A program made the translations under genes and the position numbers. The notes under the pieces were generated by a model, which was not told the origin of the DNA, did not search any database, and saw only the letters and a program-made list of their open reading frames with translations. From Nocardia amikacinitolerans NBRC 108937 (lineage in GTDB: Bacteria; Actinomycetota; Actinomycetes; Mycobacteriales; Mycobacteriaceae): a stretch of DNA of 64,000 nucleotides. The stretch covers positions 124,001 through 188,000 of the forward strand of contig NZ_BDAU01000013.1 of assembly GCF_001612615.1 (NCBI RefSeq), written 5' to 3'. This document shows positions 1 through 10,500 of this stretch, in pieces (the first letter of the stretch is position 1; each line of letters starts with the position of its first letter).

Positions 1-261
1 GCCCGGCGCGGTGCCGACCACCGCGCCCTGCGCCGTCTTGTACGGGGACTTGTCCTTGGCGAAGCGCACATCCCGGTAGGGACGGAAGATCTTCGCGGTC
101 CCGAAGTCGGCTTCCAACTCCGCGGTCAGCGCGACCATCGGCGCTTTCACCGCGTCCTCGTACACCGACTTGTGCGCGTTCCAGAACGCCTTGGAGTTGT
201 CGGCCTCCAAGTCCTCGTAGAAATCGAGCCCGGCCAACGGAAATCCACCGAAACCACTCAT
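1..261 (-). CDS. DUF2461 family protein, N-terminal part (runs off the window)
   Basis: The minus frame is open from an ATG at 261 to the window edge, giving 87 codons without a stop. The start MSGFGGFPLAGLDFYEDLEA and the later motif FRPYRDVRFAKDKSPYKT are typical of the DUF2461/TIGR02453 family, whose members are about 210-230 residues, so roughly the C-terminal 60 percent is missing here. The family has no firmly established biochemical role. No signal peptide or membrane segment is visible. It points away from the rest of the window. The family call is from recognised motifs only. Confidence 0.8.
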   Translation of the reverse strand, partial: MSGFGGFPLAGLDFYEDLEADNSKAFWNAHKSVYEDAVKAPMVALTAELEADFGTAKIFRPYRDVRFAKDKSPYKTAQGAVVGTAPG

Positions 262-289
262 GACCGAGAACTTACGGCTGGCCACCGAC

Positions 290-1186
290 TCAATTCTGGT
301 TGGGGACGACGTCGGTGTTGAACACCACGAAACTCAGGATGAGCCCGATGACCAGCGCCGCGCCCGCGGCGATGGCGGCCCACCGACCGAGCGGCTCCCC
401 CTTGTTGTGGCCGAGGATGCCGAACACGATGCCCGCGGGGCCGAACAGGATCGGGCACAGGAACAGCGCGAGCGCCGCGCACACGAATCCGATGATCGAC
501 ATCGTCTGGGTGCCGGGCTTCCTCGGCTGTTCGGCGCCGAAGGGTTGCCCCTGCTGCGGATACGACGGATAGCCGCCCTGCCCTTGCGGATACGCGCCGC
601 CGTACTGCGGCTGTCCGTACGGCTGCGCCGCGGGGTAGTCGGCCTGGTCGGAGGTCGAGTACGAGGACGGGCCACCGGGCGGATATCCGGGTTGTCCGTA
701 CTGTCCGCCGGGATACGGCTGCTCGCCGCCGGGATAGCCGGACTGCCCACCCGCCGCATAGCCGGGCTGTCCCGGCGCGCCGGGCTGCTCGCCCGAGGGA
801 TAGCTGGCAGGACCCGCGCCGGGGTAGCCGGGTTGTCCGCCGAACGGATACTCGGGTTGGCCCGCCCCCGGCTGATTCCATCCCTCCGGTCCCGTCGACT
901 GCGGTGCCGAGCCGGTCACCGGTGGTTCGGTCGCGCTACCGGACGCCGAGGACTCCCCACCGCCCGAGGTCGCCGGGGATTCGCTCGCCGCGTCGGTCTC
1001 GCGCGGGGTCTGCGTCGGCTCGCCGGGGACCGGCTGGGCGGAGGCGGGAGTCGCCCATTCGGTGCCCGTCGGCTCGGGTTCCCGCGGCTTCTTCGACAGC
1101 GACGCCCCCGATTCCTGCCCCGACTGCGGCGCGCTGCCGGTCAGCGGTTCCTCGGGCGACTCGTCGGGATTCTTCGGTGTGGTCAT
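290..1186 (-). CDS. DUF4190-type membrane protein with a Pro/Gly/Tyr-rich N-terminus
   Basis: This 298-residue protein starts at the ATG at 1186, preceded by AGGAGG six bases upstream; an ATG 24 bases further upstream lacks such a site. The first 220 or so residues are low-complexity Pro, Gly, Tyr, Gln and Ser with many YP and GQ pairs, probably disordered and cytoplasmic. The last 70 residues hold two hydrophobic segments separated by a short GHNKGEPLGRWAAI loop, the hallmark of DUF4190 proteins. A second protein of the same design is encoded at 1582-2403, so the two are likely paralogues. Function is unknown; an envelope role is only a guess. Confidence 0.8.
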   Translation of the reverse strand: MTTPKNPDESPEEPLTGSAPQSGQESGASLSKKPREPEPTGTEWATPASAQPVPGEPTQTPRETDAASESPATSGGGESSASGSATEPPVTGSAPQSTGPEGWNQPGAGQPEYPFGGQPGYPGAGPASYPSGEQPGAPGQPGYAAGGQSGYPGGEQPYPGGQYGQPGYPPGGPSSYSTSDQADYPAAQPYGQPQYGGAYPQGQGGYPSYPQQGQPFGAEQPRKPGTQTMSIIGFVCAALALFLCPILFGPAGIVFGILGHNKGEPLGRWAAIAAGAALVIGLILSFVVFNTDVVPNQN

Positions 1187-1236
1187 CAGCGGCCTCCTGG
1201 TCGTAGTCAACCCCCGGGTACCACGTGGTTCGAGCT

Positions 1237-1503
1237 TTAACGTTCCAGATCGGAATCGTCGACGATCTCCATCGCCGCCTCTTCGGCGGGCAGGGTGGAA
1301 TCGTCCACGTCCTCGGCGCGCTGACCGCGCCGGGTCCAGCGCTCGTCGAGATCCTCACCGATGCCGAGCCTGCCGTCGTCCTCGCTCTCCCGATCGCGGA
1401 TGGTGAGGTTCTCCGGCGGATTCTCGATGTAGCGCTCGTACTCGCGGATCTCGTCTTCTTGCTCGTCGTCTCCCATGTCCATGTCCAGCGGGTCACGGTT
1501 CAT
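1237..1503 (-). CDS. Small acidic conserved hypothetical protein
   Basis: This 88-residue protein is very rich in Asp and Glu, with no signal peptide and no membrane segment. The start is MNRDPLDMDMGDDEQEDE and the C-terminus ends in an EEAAMEIVDD-type motif, which recalls DUF5709-like acidic actinobacterial proteins; that link is tentative. It sits between the two DUF4190-type genes on the same strand, 50 bases upstream of the first, so co-transcription is possible. I cannot assign a function. Confidence 0.6.
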   Translation of the reverse strand: MNRDPLDMDMGDDEQEDEIREYERYIENPPENLTIRDRESEDDGRLGIGEDLDERWTRRGQRAEDVDDSTLPAEEAAMEIVDDSDLER

Positions 1504-1581
1504 GGGTCCCAGTATCGTCCTGTCGACACCGGGGCGGAGGTAACTCGACGCCGCGAATTCGCGGATCCGCCGAGTCCGTAC

Positions 1582-2403
1582 CTACGACGAGAAGCTCGCT
1601 ATTCCGACGAAGAAGACGACCAGCAGGATCGCAAGCACCAACACCACGGCGTTGGCGATGGCCGCCCATTTGCCGAGCGATTCGTTCTTGGAGTGCCCGA
1701 CGAAACCGAGGATGATGCCCGCGGGTCCGGTGAGCAGGATGGGGAAGAAGCAGAATCCGGCACCGAGCACGCTGAGCCCGAGGCAGACGAAGCTGATGAT
1801 CGACAGCGTTTGCGTCTGGGTCGGCGTGTACGGCCCCGCCGGGTACGGCGAGTAGCCGCCGCCCGGCGCGGCGGGATAACCAGGAGCGGCCGGATAACCC
1901 GAGGCGGCCGGATAACCCGGTGCGGCAGGGTAACCCGGTGCGGCAGGGTAACCGGGCGCCGCGGGGTAAGCGGGCGGGGAGGCGGGCGCCGCGGGGTAGG
2001 CGGGCGGCGCGTTGTACGGACTCGGCTGCTGCGGGTAGCCCCCGGGCGGCGTGCCCGCCGGAGCGCCGTCGAGCGGCGGATACCCGTAGACACCACCCGC
2101 CGGATATTGCGGAGCCGAGGGCGGCTGATAGGCGGGCGCTTCCGGCGGCTGATAGACCGGCGCCTCGGGAAGACTCGGCGAACCAGGTTGGTACACCTGC
2201 GTTTCCGGCGCGGTGCCGGAACCGTACGCCTGCCCAGGCTGGTAGACCTGCGTCTCCGGCGCCGTGCTCGGTGGCTGGTAGACCTGCGTCTCCGGCGCCG
2301 TGCTCGGCGGATGGTAGACCTGGGTCTCCGCCGACCGGCGATCGTCCTGCGCGCCAGACTTGCCGATGTCGATGCCGGGTCGCGGTTCTTGCGGCGTGGT
2401 CAT
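1582..2403 (-). CDS. DUF4190-type membrane protein with PGYPAA and ETQVYQP repeats
   Basis: This 273-residue protein starts at an ATG at 2403 behind a G-rich ribosome binding site. The N-terminal 190 residues hold tandem repeats: several ETQVYQP units near residues 25-75, then a run of PGYPAA units near residues 130-180. Two C-terminal hydrophobic segments flank GFVGHSKNESLGKWAAI, closely matching the loop of the neighbouring 290-1186 product. The architecture (disordered repetitive head, two-helix DUF4190 tail) is common in actinomycetes and has no proven function. The repeats are probably length-variable between strains. Confidence 0.8.
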   Translation of the reverse strand: MTTPQEPRPGIDIGKSGAQDDRRSAETQVYHPPSTAPETQVYQPPSTAPETQVYQPGQAYGSGTAPETQVYQPGSPSLPEAPVYQPPEAPAYQPPSAPQYPAGGVYGYPPLDGAPAGTPPGGYPQQPSPYNAPPAYPAAPASPPAYPAAPGYPAAPGYPAAPGYPAASGYPAAPGYPAAPGGGYSPYPAGPYTPTQTQTLSIISFVCLGLSVLGAGFCFFPILLTGPAGIILGFVGHSKNESLGKWAAIANAVVLVLAILLVVFFVGIASFSS

Positions 2404-2499
2404 GGCGATGCCCCCCTCTACGTGTTCGATTGCCCCACATGGGTATCACGTTCGCCCTGCCAACTCCAGCGCGGGCTCGGCAGGCGCACCGGCCGCCGA

Positions 2500-2540
2500 A
2501 ACGACAGCGGCCCGGGCGCTGAGCCCGGGCCGCTGTCGTT
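2500..2540 (-). terminator. Rho-independent terminator of the glmU-prs operon
   Basis: Perfect 18-bp inverted repeat (arms 2500-2517 and 2523-2540) with a five-base loop, ten bases beyond the prs stop codon. The stem is very G+C-rich and the flank has only a short T run, as usual for actinomycete terminators. Confidence 0.9.
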
Positions 2541-2549
2541 ATCGAAGTA

Positions 2550-3530
2550 TCACGCGTTGCCGTTGAACAGCCCGGTGACCGAACCGTTCTCGAAGACCTC
2601 GCGGATGGTGCGCGCCAGCAGCGGCGCGATGGACAGCACCGTCAGCTGCGGGAACTTCTTGTCCTCGGTGATCGGCAGCGTGTTGGTGACCACGACCTCG
2701 CGCGCGCCGCAGGCGGCGAGGCGCTCGGCGGCCGGGTTGGACAGCACGCCGTGCGTCGCCGCGATGACGACGTCGCCCGCGCCCGCCTCGCGCAGCACGC
2801 GCACGGCCTCGGCGATGGTGCCACCGGTGTCGATCATGTCGTCGATCAGGATGCAGGTGCGGCCGTCGACGTCACCGACCGGACGGTGCGACTTCACCTG
2901 GTTCGGGACCAGCGGGTCGCGGGTCTTGTGGATGAACGCCACCGGCGCGCCGTCCAGCGCGTCGGCCCACTTCTCGGCGACCTTCACGCGGCCCGCGTCG
3001 GGCGAGACGACGGTGATGTTCTCCAGGCTGTAGTTGGCGCGCACGTGCTCGGAAAGCTGGAACAGCGCGTGCATGTGGTCGACGGGGCCGTCGAAGAAGC
3101 CCTGAATCTGGTCGGTGTGCAGGTCGACGGTGATGATGCGGTCGGCGCCCGCGGTCTTCAGCATGTCGGCGACCAGGCGGGCCGAGATCGGCTCGCGGCC
3201 GCGGTGCTTCTTGTCCTGCCGCGCGTACGGGTAGAACGGCAGCACCGCGGTGATCCGCTTGGCCGAACCGCGCTTGAGCGCGTCGATCATGATGAGCTGT
3301 TCCATCAGCCACTGGTTCACCGGCGCCGGGAAGCTCTGCAGCACGAAGGCGTCCGAACCGCGGACGGATTCCTCGAAGCGAACGAAGGTCTCGCCGTTGG
3401 CGAAGTCGCGCGCGATCTGGGGCGTGACGTGGACGTCGAGTTCCTTGGCGACCTGCTCGGCCAGCTCAGGATGGGAGCGTCCCGCGAAGAGCATCAGGTT
3501 CTTCTGGTTATCGATCCATGACGCGGTCAC
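2550..3530 (-). CDS. prs: Ribose-phosphate pyrophosphokinase (PRPP synthetase)
   Basis: This 326-residue enzyme makes 5-phosphoribosyl 1-pyrophosphate from ribose 5-phosphate and ATP, feeding nucleotide, histidine, tryptophan and arabinogalactan precursor synthesis. Visible signatures include [18 protein letters not shown], the catalytic loop region [18 protein letters not shown], the metal-binding [17 protein letters not shown] segment and the PRPP-loop [13 protein letters not shown]. The length matches mycobacterial PrsA. The start is a GTG at 3530 whose last two bases lie in the glmU stop codon (4-bp overlap), so translation is probably coupled. The order glmU-prs equals Rv1018c-Rv1017c. 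A strong terminator follows at once. Confidence 0.97.
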   Translation of the reverse strand: MTASWIDNQKNLMLFAGRSHPELAEQVAKELDVHVTPQIARDFANGETFVRFEESVRGSDAFVLQSFPAPVNQWLMEQLIMIDALKRGSAKRITAVLPFYPYARQDKKHRGREPISARLVADMLKTAGADRIITVDLHTDQIQGFFDGPVDHMHALFQLSEHVRANYSLENITVVSPDAGRVKVAEKWADALDGAPVAFIHKTRDPLVPNQVKSHRPVGDVDGRTCILIDDMIDTGGTIAEAVRVLREAGAGDVVIAATHGVLSNPAAERLAACGAREVVVTNTLPITEDKKFPQLTVLSIAPLLARTIREVFENGSVTGLFNGNA

Positions 3531-5017
3531 TGCTGTTTGCCATCCTTTTGCTCGATTGCCTGACCCGACATCTCGTCGGCCGCGATGGCTGCCGCCGCCG
3601 CGATCGCCGCCGCGGTCCCCGGCCGGTACCGCTGCACCCAGTTCTCAATATTGCGCTGTGCTCCACCCGACACCGCGAGCGCCCCCGGTGGAACGTTTCT
3701 GCGCAGTACAGTACCCGCCGCCGTATAGGCGCCGTCACCCACGGTCACCGGCGCGACGAACATGGTGTCGCTGCCGGTGCGGACATGCGAGCCGACCACG
3801 GTGTGGTGTTTGCGCACGCCGTCGTAGTTGACGAAGACGCTGGAAGCGCCGATGTTGCTGTGTTCGCCGATCGTCGCGTCACCCACGTAGGTGAGGTGCG
3901 GCACCTTGGAGTGCGCGCCGATGGTGGCGTTCTTGGTCTCGACGAAGGCGCCGAGCTTGCCGGAATCGCCGACCACGGTGCCCGGTCGCAGATAGCTGAA
4001 CGGTCCGATGGCCGCGCCGGGTCCGACGGTGGACTGCTCGCCGTGTGTGCGCACCACCTTCGCGCCGTCGCCGACCAGCACGTCGGTCAGCGTGCTGTCC
4101 GGCCCGATCTCGGCGTCCTCGCCGATGACCGTCGCGCCGAGCAGCTGCACGCCGGGCCGCAGCACCGCGTCCCTGCCGATCCGCACGCTCGCGTCCACCC
4201 AGGTGGTGGCCGGATCCATGATGGTGACACCGGCCCGCATGTGGCGTTCCAGGATGTAGCGGTTCAGGGTTCGAGCGGCCTGCGAGAGCTGCACCCGATC
4301 GTTGACGCCGGTGACCTTGGCCGCGTCGACCAGGCGGGCGCCGTGCACCGGATGCCCGGCCTCGCGCGCCAGGCGCAGCACGTCGGTGAGATACAGCTCG
4401 TGCTGGGCGTTCGCGGTGGACAGCCTGCCGATCATGGTGCGCAGCACCGCGGCGTCGAACGCGTACACGCCGGAGTTGACCTCGTTGATCGCGGCCTGCT
4501 CCGGGGTGGCGTCGGCGTGCTCGACGATCTCGACGACCTGACCGTCCCGATCCCGGATGATCCGGCCGTAGCCGTTCGGGTCGTCCGGGACGAAGGTCAG
4601 CACGGTGACCGCGGAGCGCTCGGTGTAGCTGCGATGCTCGTCGAGCAGCGCGGCCAGCGTGTGTCCGTCGAGCAGCGGTACGTCGGCGGAGGTGACGAGC
4701 AGATCGCCGGTGAAGTCCTCGGGCAGCGAGCGCAGCGCGCACTGGACCGCGTGGCCGGTGCCGAGCTGCTCCTCTTGGAGGGCGGGGGTGATGTCGCGGC
4801 CGAGTTCGGCGGCCACTTCGGCGACCGCGGCGCCGACTTGCTCTCTGTCGTGGCCCACCACCGTGATGAGGTGCGCGGGGTCGATCTCGTTCGCCGCATG
4901 CAGCGCGTGCGCGAGCATGCTCCGGCCGGCCAGCGAATGCAGAACTTTGGGGGTCTTCGACCGCATTCGCGTCCCGGCTCCGGCGGCGAGAACGACGACG
5001 GCGGTCTGCTGTGGCAT
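3527..5017 (-). CDS. glmU: Bifunctional GlcNAc-1-phosphate uridyltransferase / GlcN-1-phosphate acetyltransferase
   Basis: GlmU acetylates glucosamine 1-phosphate and then forms UDP-N-acetylglucosamine, the precursor of peptidoglycan and of the mycolate-arabinogalactan linker. The 496-residue product starts at an ATG at 5017 preceded by GAGGGAG. The N-terminal nucleotidyltransferase carries [20 protein letters not shown]. The C-terminal half from about residue 265 is a left-handed beta-helix of hexapeptide repeats with the acetyltransferase residues in [21 protein letters not shown]. The size equals M. tuberculosis GlmU. The open frame continues 22 codons upstream without a good ribosome binding site. 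It is the first gene of the glmU-prs operon. Confidence 0.97.
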   Translation of the reverse strand: MPQQTAVVVLAAGAGTRMRSKTPKVLHSLAGRSMLAHALHAANEIDPAHLITVVGHDREQVGAAVAEVAAELGRDITPALQEEQLGTGHAVQCALRSLPEDFTGDLLVTSADVPLLDGHTLAALLDEHRSYTERSAVTVLTFVPDDPNGYGRIIRDRDGQVVEIVEHADATPEQAAINEVNSGVYAFDAAVLRTMIGRLSTANAQHELYLTDVLRLAREAGHPVHGARLVDAAKVTGVNDRVQLSQAARTLNRYILERHMRAGVTIMDPATTWVDASVRIGRDAVLRPGVQLLGATVIGEDAEIGPDSTLTDVLVGDGAKVVRTHGEQSTVGPGAAIGPFSYLRPGTVVGDSGKLGAFVETKNATIGAHSKVPHLTYVGDATIGEHSNIGASSVFVNYDGVRKHHTVVGSHVRTGSDTMFVAPVTVGDGAYTAAGTVLRRNVPPGALAVSGGAQRNIENWVQRYRPGTAAAIAAAAAIAADEMSGQAIEQKDGKQQ

Positions 5018-5105
5018 GGATCTCCCTCGGCTGCCTGTCATCGTGCTGGCTATGAGTGCTTGGTCAGCGATGTGCGGGGCCAACGATAGTCACCGTGCCG
5101 GTGTG

Positions 5106-5176
5106 CTCCGCCGCCAGGACTCGAACCTGAACTATCTGAACCAAAATCAGAGGTGCTGCCATTACACTACGGCGGA
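5106..5176 (-). tRNA. tRNA-Gln(TTG)
   Basis: Minus-strand cloverleaf of 71 bases: acceptor TCCGCCG pairs with CGGCGGA, the anticodon stem is TCTGA/TCAGA with a seven-base loop TTTTGGT giving anticodon TTG, and the T arm has TTCGAGT. CCA is not encoded; the discriminator base is G. Confidence 0.95.
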
Positions 5177-5525
5177 TTGCCACACCGGCGGATCAAGGAA
5201 ACCGCCGCTGTGCCTCGGCACGGGTTGAATCCTCGCACGAAGACCCGTCTCACGTCGAACCGATCCCACCCACGCGCGCGTTAGCACGGTCGTCGGCGGG
5301 TCGGCGGGCCCGGGGGACTCCGCTGTCTGGAACAGTTGTCGTTTGACGGTAAGGTTCTGCGCGAGGGCCAGGTACCTGCCGGACGCCCGACACAACGACT
5401 GATTTCGCAAGAACATGGACAACTCGCCCGGAACGCCCGGCACCGAGCACAGCCCGCTCGGTGGGCAGGCGCGGAACCGGCGAGGCGCTCTGGACCGGCG
5501 ACATGACACGGAGAGGCGGAACAGT
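5177..5525. other. Intergenic stretch upstream of the TetR gene
   Basis: About 350 bases between tRNA-Gln and the chosen GTG start of the TetR gene. The TetR frame stays open upstream to an ATG at 5415, so up to 37 extra codons are possible, but that stretch is Arg/Gly-rich and lacks a ribosome binding site. I see no RNA gene or clear hairpin. It should hold the promoters for tRNA-Gln (minus strand) and TetR (plus strand). Confidence 0.5.
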
Positions 5526-6155
5526 GTGTCTCGTCCGCGGATGACGGGAACCCAACGGCGCCAGCAGTTGATCGAGATCGGTAGGGCGCTGTTCGCGGAA
5601 CGCGGCTACGACGCGACCTCGATCGAGGAGATCGCGCAGCGAGCCCAGGTCTCCAAACCCGTGGTGTACGAACACTTCGGCGGCAAAGAGGGGCTCTACG
5701 CGGTGGTCGTCGACCGCGAGATGTCGATGCTGCTGGACATGATCACGTCCTCGCTCACACAGAACCGTTCGCGGGTGCGGCTCGAGCAGGTCGCGCTCGC
5801 GCTGCTCACCTACATCGAGGAGCGCACCGACGGGTTCCGGATCCTGGTGCGCGACCAGGTCGCGACCACCGACGACGGTCGCTACTCCAGCCTGCTCAAC
5901 GAGGCGGTCAACCAGGTCGCGCACATCCTGGCCGGTGACTTCGAGCGGCGCGATTTCGACACCAGCCTGGCGACTCTCTACGCGCAGGGTCTGGTGGGTA
6001 TGGTCTCCACGGCCGCGACGTGGTGGCTGGACGTGCGCGAACCACCCAAAGAGGTTGTGGCAGCGCATCTGGTGAATCTCTGCTGGAACGGTCTGAGCCA
6101 CTTGGAGGCCGATCCGCAGTTGGTTTCCGAATGGCGCGCGGGCACGTCGGATTGA
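5526..6155 (+). CDS. TetR/AcrR family transcriptional regulator (Rv1019-like)
   Basis: This 209-residue regulator carries an N-terminal helix-turn-helix in TSIEEIAQRAQVSKPVVYEHFGGKE-type sequence (about residues 30-60) followed by an all-helical ligand domain. I chose the GTG at 5526, preceded by a GGAGAG element; an in-frame ATG lies at 5541. The position between glmU and mfd matches Rv1019 of M. tuberculosis, so this is a conserved syntenic regulator and not a cluster-specific one. No palindromic operator stands out upstream. The ligand and target genes are unknown. Confidence 0.9.
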   Translation: MSRPRMTGTQRRQQLIEIGRALFAERGYDATSIEEIAQRAQVSKPVVYEHFGGKEGLYAVVVDREMSMLLDMITSSLTQNRSRVRLEQVALALLTYIEERTDGFRILVRDQVATTDDGRYSSLLNEAVNQVAHILAGDFERRDFDTSLATLYAQGLVGMVSTAATWWLDVREPPKEVVAAHLVNLCWNGLSHLEADPQLVSEWRAGTSD

Positions 6156-6336
6156 CCGGTTGTTAACCAGCGAATTGCGATGGAGGCTCGGCCGAATGCT
6201 CGAATTGACTGTCGTGTGCCCACCTGGTGGTACGGTTCACCCATCCTCTGGGTGCTGTTCGGGCGGTATGTCGGTCTTACTTCGGGATGTCGGTCTACTT
6301 CAGGATGGCTGGTTTTAGGGATGACAGGCGGATCTG

Positions 6337-6984
6337 ATGGCTAGGCAAGCGCGCGCGGAGATCACCCGCGATTACGTCCTTGCGGGCGCTGCCGATGTCT
6401 TTCTGCGCTTGGGATATGCGAACGCGAGCCTGAGCGAGATCATCGCGCAGTCCAACGTGACCAAGGGCGCCTTGTACTTTCACTTCGGTTCGAAGGAAGA
6501 ACTGGCGCGCGCCGTCGTCGATCAGGGCAACGAGCGACTGATCAGCTCGTGCCAGGGTTTCTTCGATCCTCGGGTGCCCGCGCTGGAGGCGTGCATCGGC
6601 ATCACCTACGTGGTGGCGGACCTATCGATGAACGACCCGATGGTCGGCGCCATGCTCAAGCTCACCCACCAGATCGGCGACTACCGCGGCGCCCAGGGCG
6701 ACAACATCGCCAAGACCTGGGGCGATACGTATCGCCTTCTGGCCGAACGTGCCATCGCCCAAGGCGATCTGGAGTCCGACCTCGATCCCGAGGTCGTCGG
6801 CCTGCTGCTGCAGGAGGTTACCGCCGGCGTGCACATCGTCGCGGTCGGCACCGAGTCGATGGACCAGATGGCCACCCGGATGGAACGTGCCTGGTACTTC
6901 CTGCTTCCGTCCATCGTGCCGACGGAAAAGCTTTCGTACTTCCGCGAATTCGCCGCGCGACGGTTGCGCCGCTACGTGCCGTAG
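6337..6984 (+). CDS. TetR family regulator of the gamma-butyrolactone-receptor type
   Basis: This 215-residue protein has an N-terminal helix-turn-helix, ASLSEIIAQSNVTKGALYFHF, near residues 28-48. The TKGALYFHFGSKEELA stretch closely resembles ScbR/ArpA-type receptors, which bind small butyrolactone signals in Streptomyces. The C-terminal domain contains Trp residues near 128 and 186, but I cannot tell whether the ligand pocket is conserved. No butyrolactone synthase (AfsA-like) gene is in the window, so a different ligand is possible. It lies alone between the Rv1019-like gene and a minus-strand hypothetical gene. Confidence 0.85.
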   Translation: MARQARAEITRDYVLAGAADVFLRLGYANASLSEIIAQSNVTKGALYFHFGSKEELARAVVDQGNERLISSCQGFFDPRVPALEACIGITYVVADLSMNDPMVGAMLKLTHQIGDYRGAQGDNIAKTWGDTYRLLAERAIAQGDLESDLDPEVVGLLLQEVTAGVHIVAVGTESMDQMATRMERAWYFLLPSIVPTEKLSYFREFAARRLRRYVP

Positions 6985-7020
6985 GGCGGGAAAGCGCGGG
7001 CGCGCAACGGGTTCAGCGGA

Positions 7021-7473
7021 TCAGCGCCGCCAATCGTGCTGTAATCGGCTCTGGTACACCACGATCGGCTCGGTCGCGTTGTGTACGAATCCCGAACTCG
7101 GCGACGGGGTACCGGCCCGCACGACGAGCGCGGCGAGTGATCGTTCGCCGCGGTTCTCGCAGTCCAGTGACAGCACGTCGAGCAGGCCGCCGAGTTTCCG
7201 GTAGGGATACAACCCGCCGATCGCCCGGGACAATCCCTTGTAGGTAATGGTCTGTCCGGTGATCGCGACGGCGATCAACGCGGCTCGCGCCCTGATCGCC
7301 GCCGACAGCATCCGATCATCGACCACGACGGGGTCGTCCGGACGCCACGGAAATGTCAGCCGGTCGCCGACAGCGAAGGTCATCAATGCTGGGTCGTTGT
7401 CTCGTATGGGCACATGATGGGTGTCGTCGCGAGGTGGCGCGGTGTTGCGGCTGCCGACTCGATTCCGGCCCAC
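7021..7473 (-). CDS. Conserved hypothetical protein
   Basis: The frame encodes up to 150 residues; an internal ATG at 7383 would give 121 residues and better fits the onset of ordered sequence (MTFAVGDRLTFPWRP). No ribosome binding site clearly decides between them. The middle part, ITYKGLSRAIGG followed by LGGLLDVL and LAALVVRAGT...GF, resembles small actinobacterial proteins with a winged-helix-like fold (a helix-strand pattern around a xLxALVVxxxTxxPxxGF tail). I cannot name a family. There is no signal peptide or membrane segment. The gene runs opposite to mfd with 114 bases between them. Confidence 0.6.
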   Translation of the reverse strand: MGRNRVGSRNTAPPRDDTHHVPIRDNDPALMTFAVGDRLTFPWRPDDPVVVDDRMLSAAIRARAALIAVAITGQTITYKGLSRAIGGLYPYRKLGGLLDVLSLDCENRGERSLAALVVRAGTPSPSSGFVHNATEPIVVYQSRLQHDWRR

Positions 7474-7587
7474 CTCCGTCCGGCGCGCGAGCCGGGAGCG
7501 AACACAACCCCGCGAACCTGAGCATGTCGGCGCGCAAATAGACTCAGCTGGCCGCTCGAAACGCCCGCCTGAGCTCAGGAGTTATCG

Positions 7588-10500
7588 ATGTCCACCCACC
7601 GTCCACCACTGGCAGGACTGGTCGCGGCGGCCGGGGCGGATACCGCGCTGCGTACGGTCGCCGACCTGATCGGGAAGTCGTCGGTCGAGATGGTGGCGCC
7701 GTCGGCGGTGCGGCCGTTCGTCGCGGCGACGGTGGCGGCCAAACGCCCGCTGGTCGTGGTGACCGCGACCGGCCGCGAAGCCGACGATCTGACCGTCGAG
7801 CTGCAGGAAATGCTCGGCGAGACAGTCGCGCAGTTCCCCTCCTGGGAGACGCTGCCGCACGAGCGGCTTTCGCCGGGCGCCGACACGGTCGGGCGCAGGC
7901 TGGAGGTACTGCGCAGGCTCGCGCATCCCGAAGATCCGGTGTTCCCGGAGCCGCTGCGCGTGGTGGTGACCACCGTGCGTTCGCTGATGCAGCCGATGGC
8001 GGCCGGTCTCGGTGACATCGAGCCGATCGTGCTGCGGGTCGGCGCGGAGTTCGATTTCGACGAATTGCTCGTTCGCCTGGTGGAATTCGCCTATACCCGG
8101 GTGGACATGGTGGGCAAGCGCGGCGAGTTCGCGGTGCGCGGCGGCATCCTCGATCTGTTCCCGCCGACCGCCGACCATCCGGTGCGTGTCGAGTTCTGGG
8201 GCGACGAGGTGACCGAGCTGCGGCCGTTCGCGGTCGCCGACCAGCGGTCGATCGGCGATCTCGAGGTGGAGGTCGTCGTCGCGCCGCCCTGTCGCGAGCT
8301 GCTGCTCACCCCCGAGGTGCGGGCGCGAGCGGCGGAGGTTGCCGAGGCGAACGCGGCCGACGCGGCGCTGGTGGAGATGCTGGAGAAGCTGGCCGAGGGC
8401 ATCCCGGTGGACGGCATGGAGGCGTTGCTTCCGGTGTTGCAGCCCGGTGAGCTGCGGCTGCTGACCGAGCAACTGGCCGAGGGCACGCACGTGCTGCTGT
8501 GCGATCCGGAGAAGATCCGCACCCGAGCCGCCGACCTGGTGCGCACCGGCGAAGAGTTCCTGGAGGCGTCCTGGACGGCGGCCTCGTTCGGTGGCGCCGC
8601 GCCGCTGGGCGGGCACGGCCTCGATCTGGCGGCCTCCTCGTACCGCGCGCTGCCGGTGATCCGCGAGAGCGCCGACCGGCACGGGCTGCCGTGGTGGAGT
8701 CTGAGCCCGCTGGAGTCGGGTGATCCGGCCGAGGTCGTGCTTCCGGTGCTGGCCGGACCCGCTGCGCGCGGCTCCGACGAGCTGGTGGCGACAATCTTCG
8801 CGTCACTGCGCGCGCACGTGGCGACCGGCGGTCGCGCCGTTGTCGTCGTGGCCGGTCACGGCACCGCGCAGCGCGTGCTGGAGCGACTGGCCGACGCGGA
8901 GGTGCCCGCCGCGGCGCTGGACGCGGGCGCCGAACCCAACCCCGGCGTGGTCGGCGTGCTGTGCGGCTCGCTGCACGACGGTCTGGTGTTCGACAACGCC
9001 GGGCTGGTCGTGGTCGCCGAGTCGGATCTGACCGGTAACCGCGTCACCGCGCCCGCCGAAGGCAAACGGCTGCCCGCCAAGCGGCGCAACCAGGTGGACC
9101 CGCTCGCCCTCAACGCCGGCGACATGGTGGTGCACGATCAGCACGGCATCGGCCGGTTCGTGGAGATGATCGAGCGCACCGTCGGCGGCGCGCGCCGGGA
9201 GTACTTGGTCATCGAGTACGCGCCGAGCAAGCGGGGCCAGCCCGGGGACCGGCTGTTCGTGCCGATGGAGTCGCTGGATCAGCTGTCGCGCTACGTCGGC
9301 GGCGAGATGCCGAGCCTGTCCAAGCTGGGCGGCTCCGACTGGGCGAACACGAAACGCAAGGCGCGCAAGGCCGTTCGCGAGATCGCCGGCGAGCTGGTGC
9401 AGCTCTACGCCGCGCGGCAGGCGGCGCCGGGTCACGCGTTCGGCCCGGATACGCCGTGGCAGCAGGAGATGGAGGACGCCTTCGCGTTCACCGAGACGGT
9501 CGACCAGATGACCGCGATCGCCGAGGTCAAGGCGGACATGGAGAAGGCGGTCCCGATGGACCGCGTGGTCTGCGGTGACGTCGGCTACGGCAAGACCGAG
9601 ATCGCGGTGCGCGCGGCGTTCAAGGCGGTGCAGGACGGCAAACAGGTGGTCGTGCTTGTGCCGACGACGCTGCTCGCGCAGCAGCACCTCCAGACCTTCA
9701 CCGAGCGCGTCGCCGGATTCCCGGTAACCGTGAAGGGCCTGTCCCGGTTCACCGACCCGGCCGAATCGCGGGCGGTGCTCGAGGGCATGGCCGACGGCGC
9801 GGTCGACGTCGTGGTCGGCACCCACCGCCTGCTCCAGACGGGCGTGCGGTGGAAGGACCTCGGCCTGGTGATCGTCGACGAGGAGCAGCGCTTCGGCGTC
9901 GAGCACAAGGAGCACATCAAGGCGCTGCGCACGCACGTCGACGTGTTGACCATGTCGGCGACCCCGATCCCGCGCACCCTGGAGATGAGCCTGGCCGGCA
10001 TCCGCGAGATGTCGACCATCCTGACCCCGCCCGAGGAACGGCACCCGGTGCTCACCTACGTGGGCGGCTACAACGACAAGCAGGTCACCGCCGCCATCCG
10101 CCGCGAGCTGCTGCGCGACGGCCAGGTTTTCTACGTGCACAACCGGGTGTCCTCGATCGACAAGGCGGCCAAGCGAATTCGCGATCTGGTGCCGGAGGCG
10201 CGGGTGGTCGTCGCGCACGGTCAGATGAACGAGGACATGCTCGAGCAGACCGTGCAGGGCTTCTGGCAGCGCGAGTTCGATGTGCTGGTCTGCACCACCA
10301 TCATCGAGACCGGCCTCGACATCTCCAACGCCAACACCTTGATCGTGGAACGCGCCGACGCCCTTGGCCTTTCGCAGCTGCATCAGTTGCGCGGTCGCGT
10401 CGGGCGCAGCAGGGAGCGCGGCTACGCCTACTTCCTGTATCCGCCGGAGAAGCCGCTCACCGAGACCGCCTACGACCGGCTGGCCACCATCGCGCAGAAC

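Noticed and set aside
1225-3033. 602-codon plus-strand open frame
   Set aside because: It is antisense to the DUF4190-type genes and prs, Arg-rich, and has no homology-like segments; it is a high-G+C shadow.
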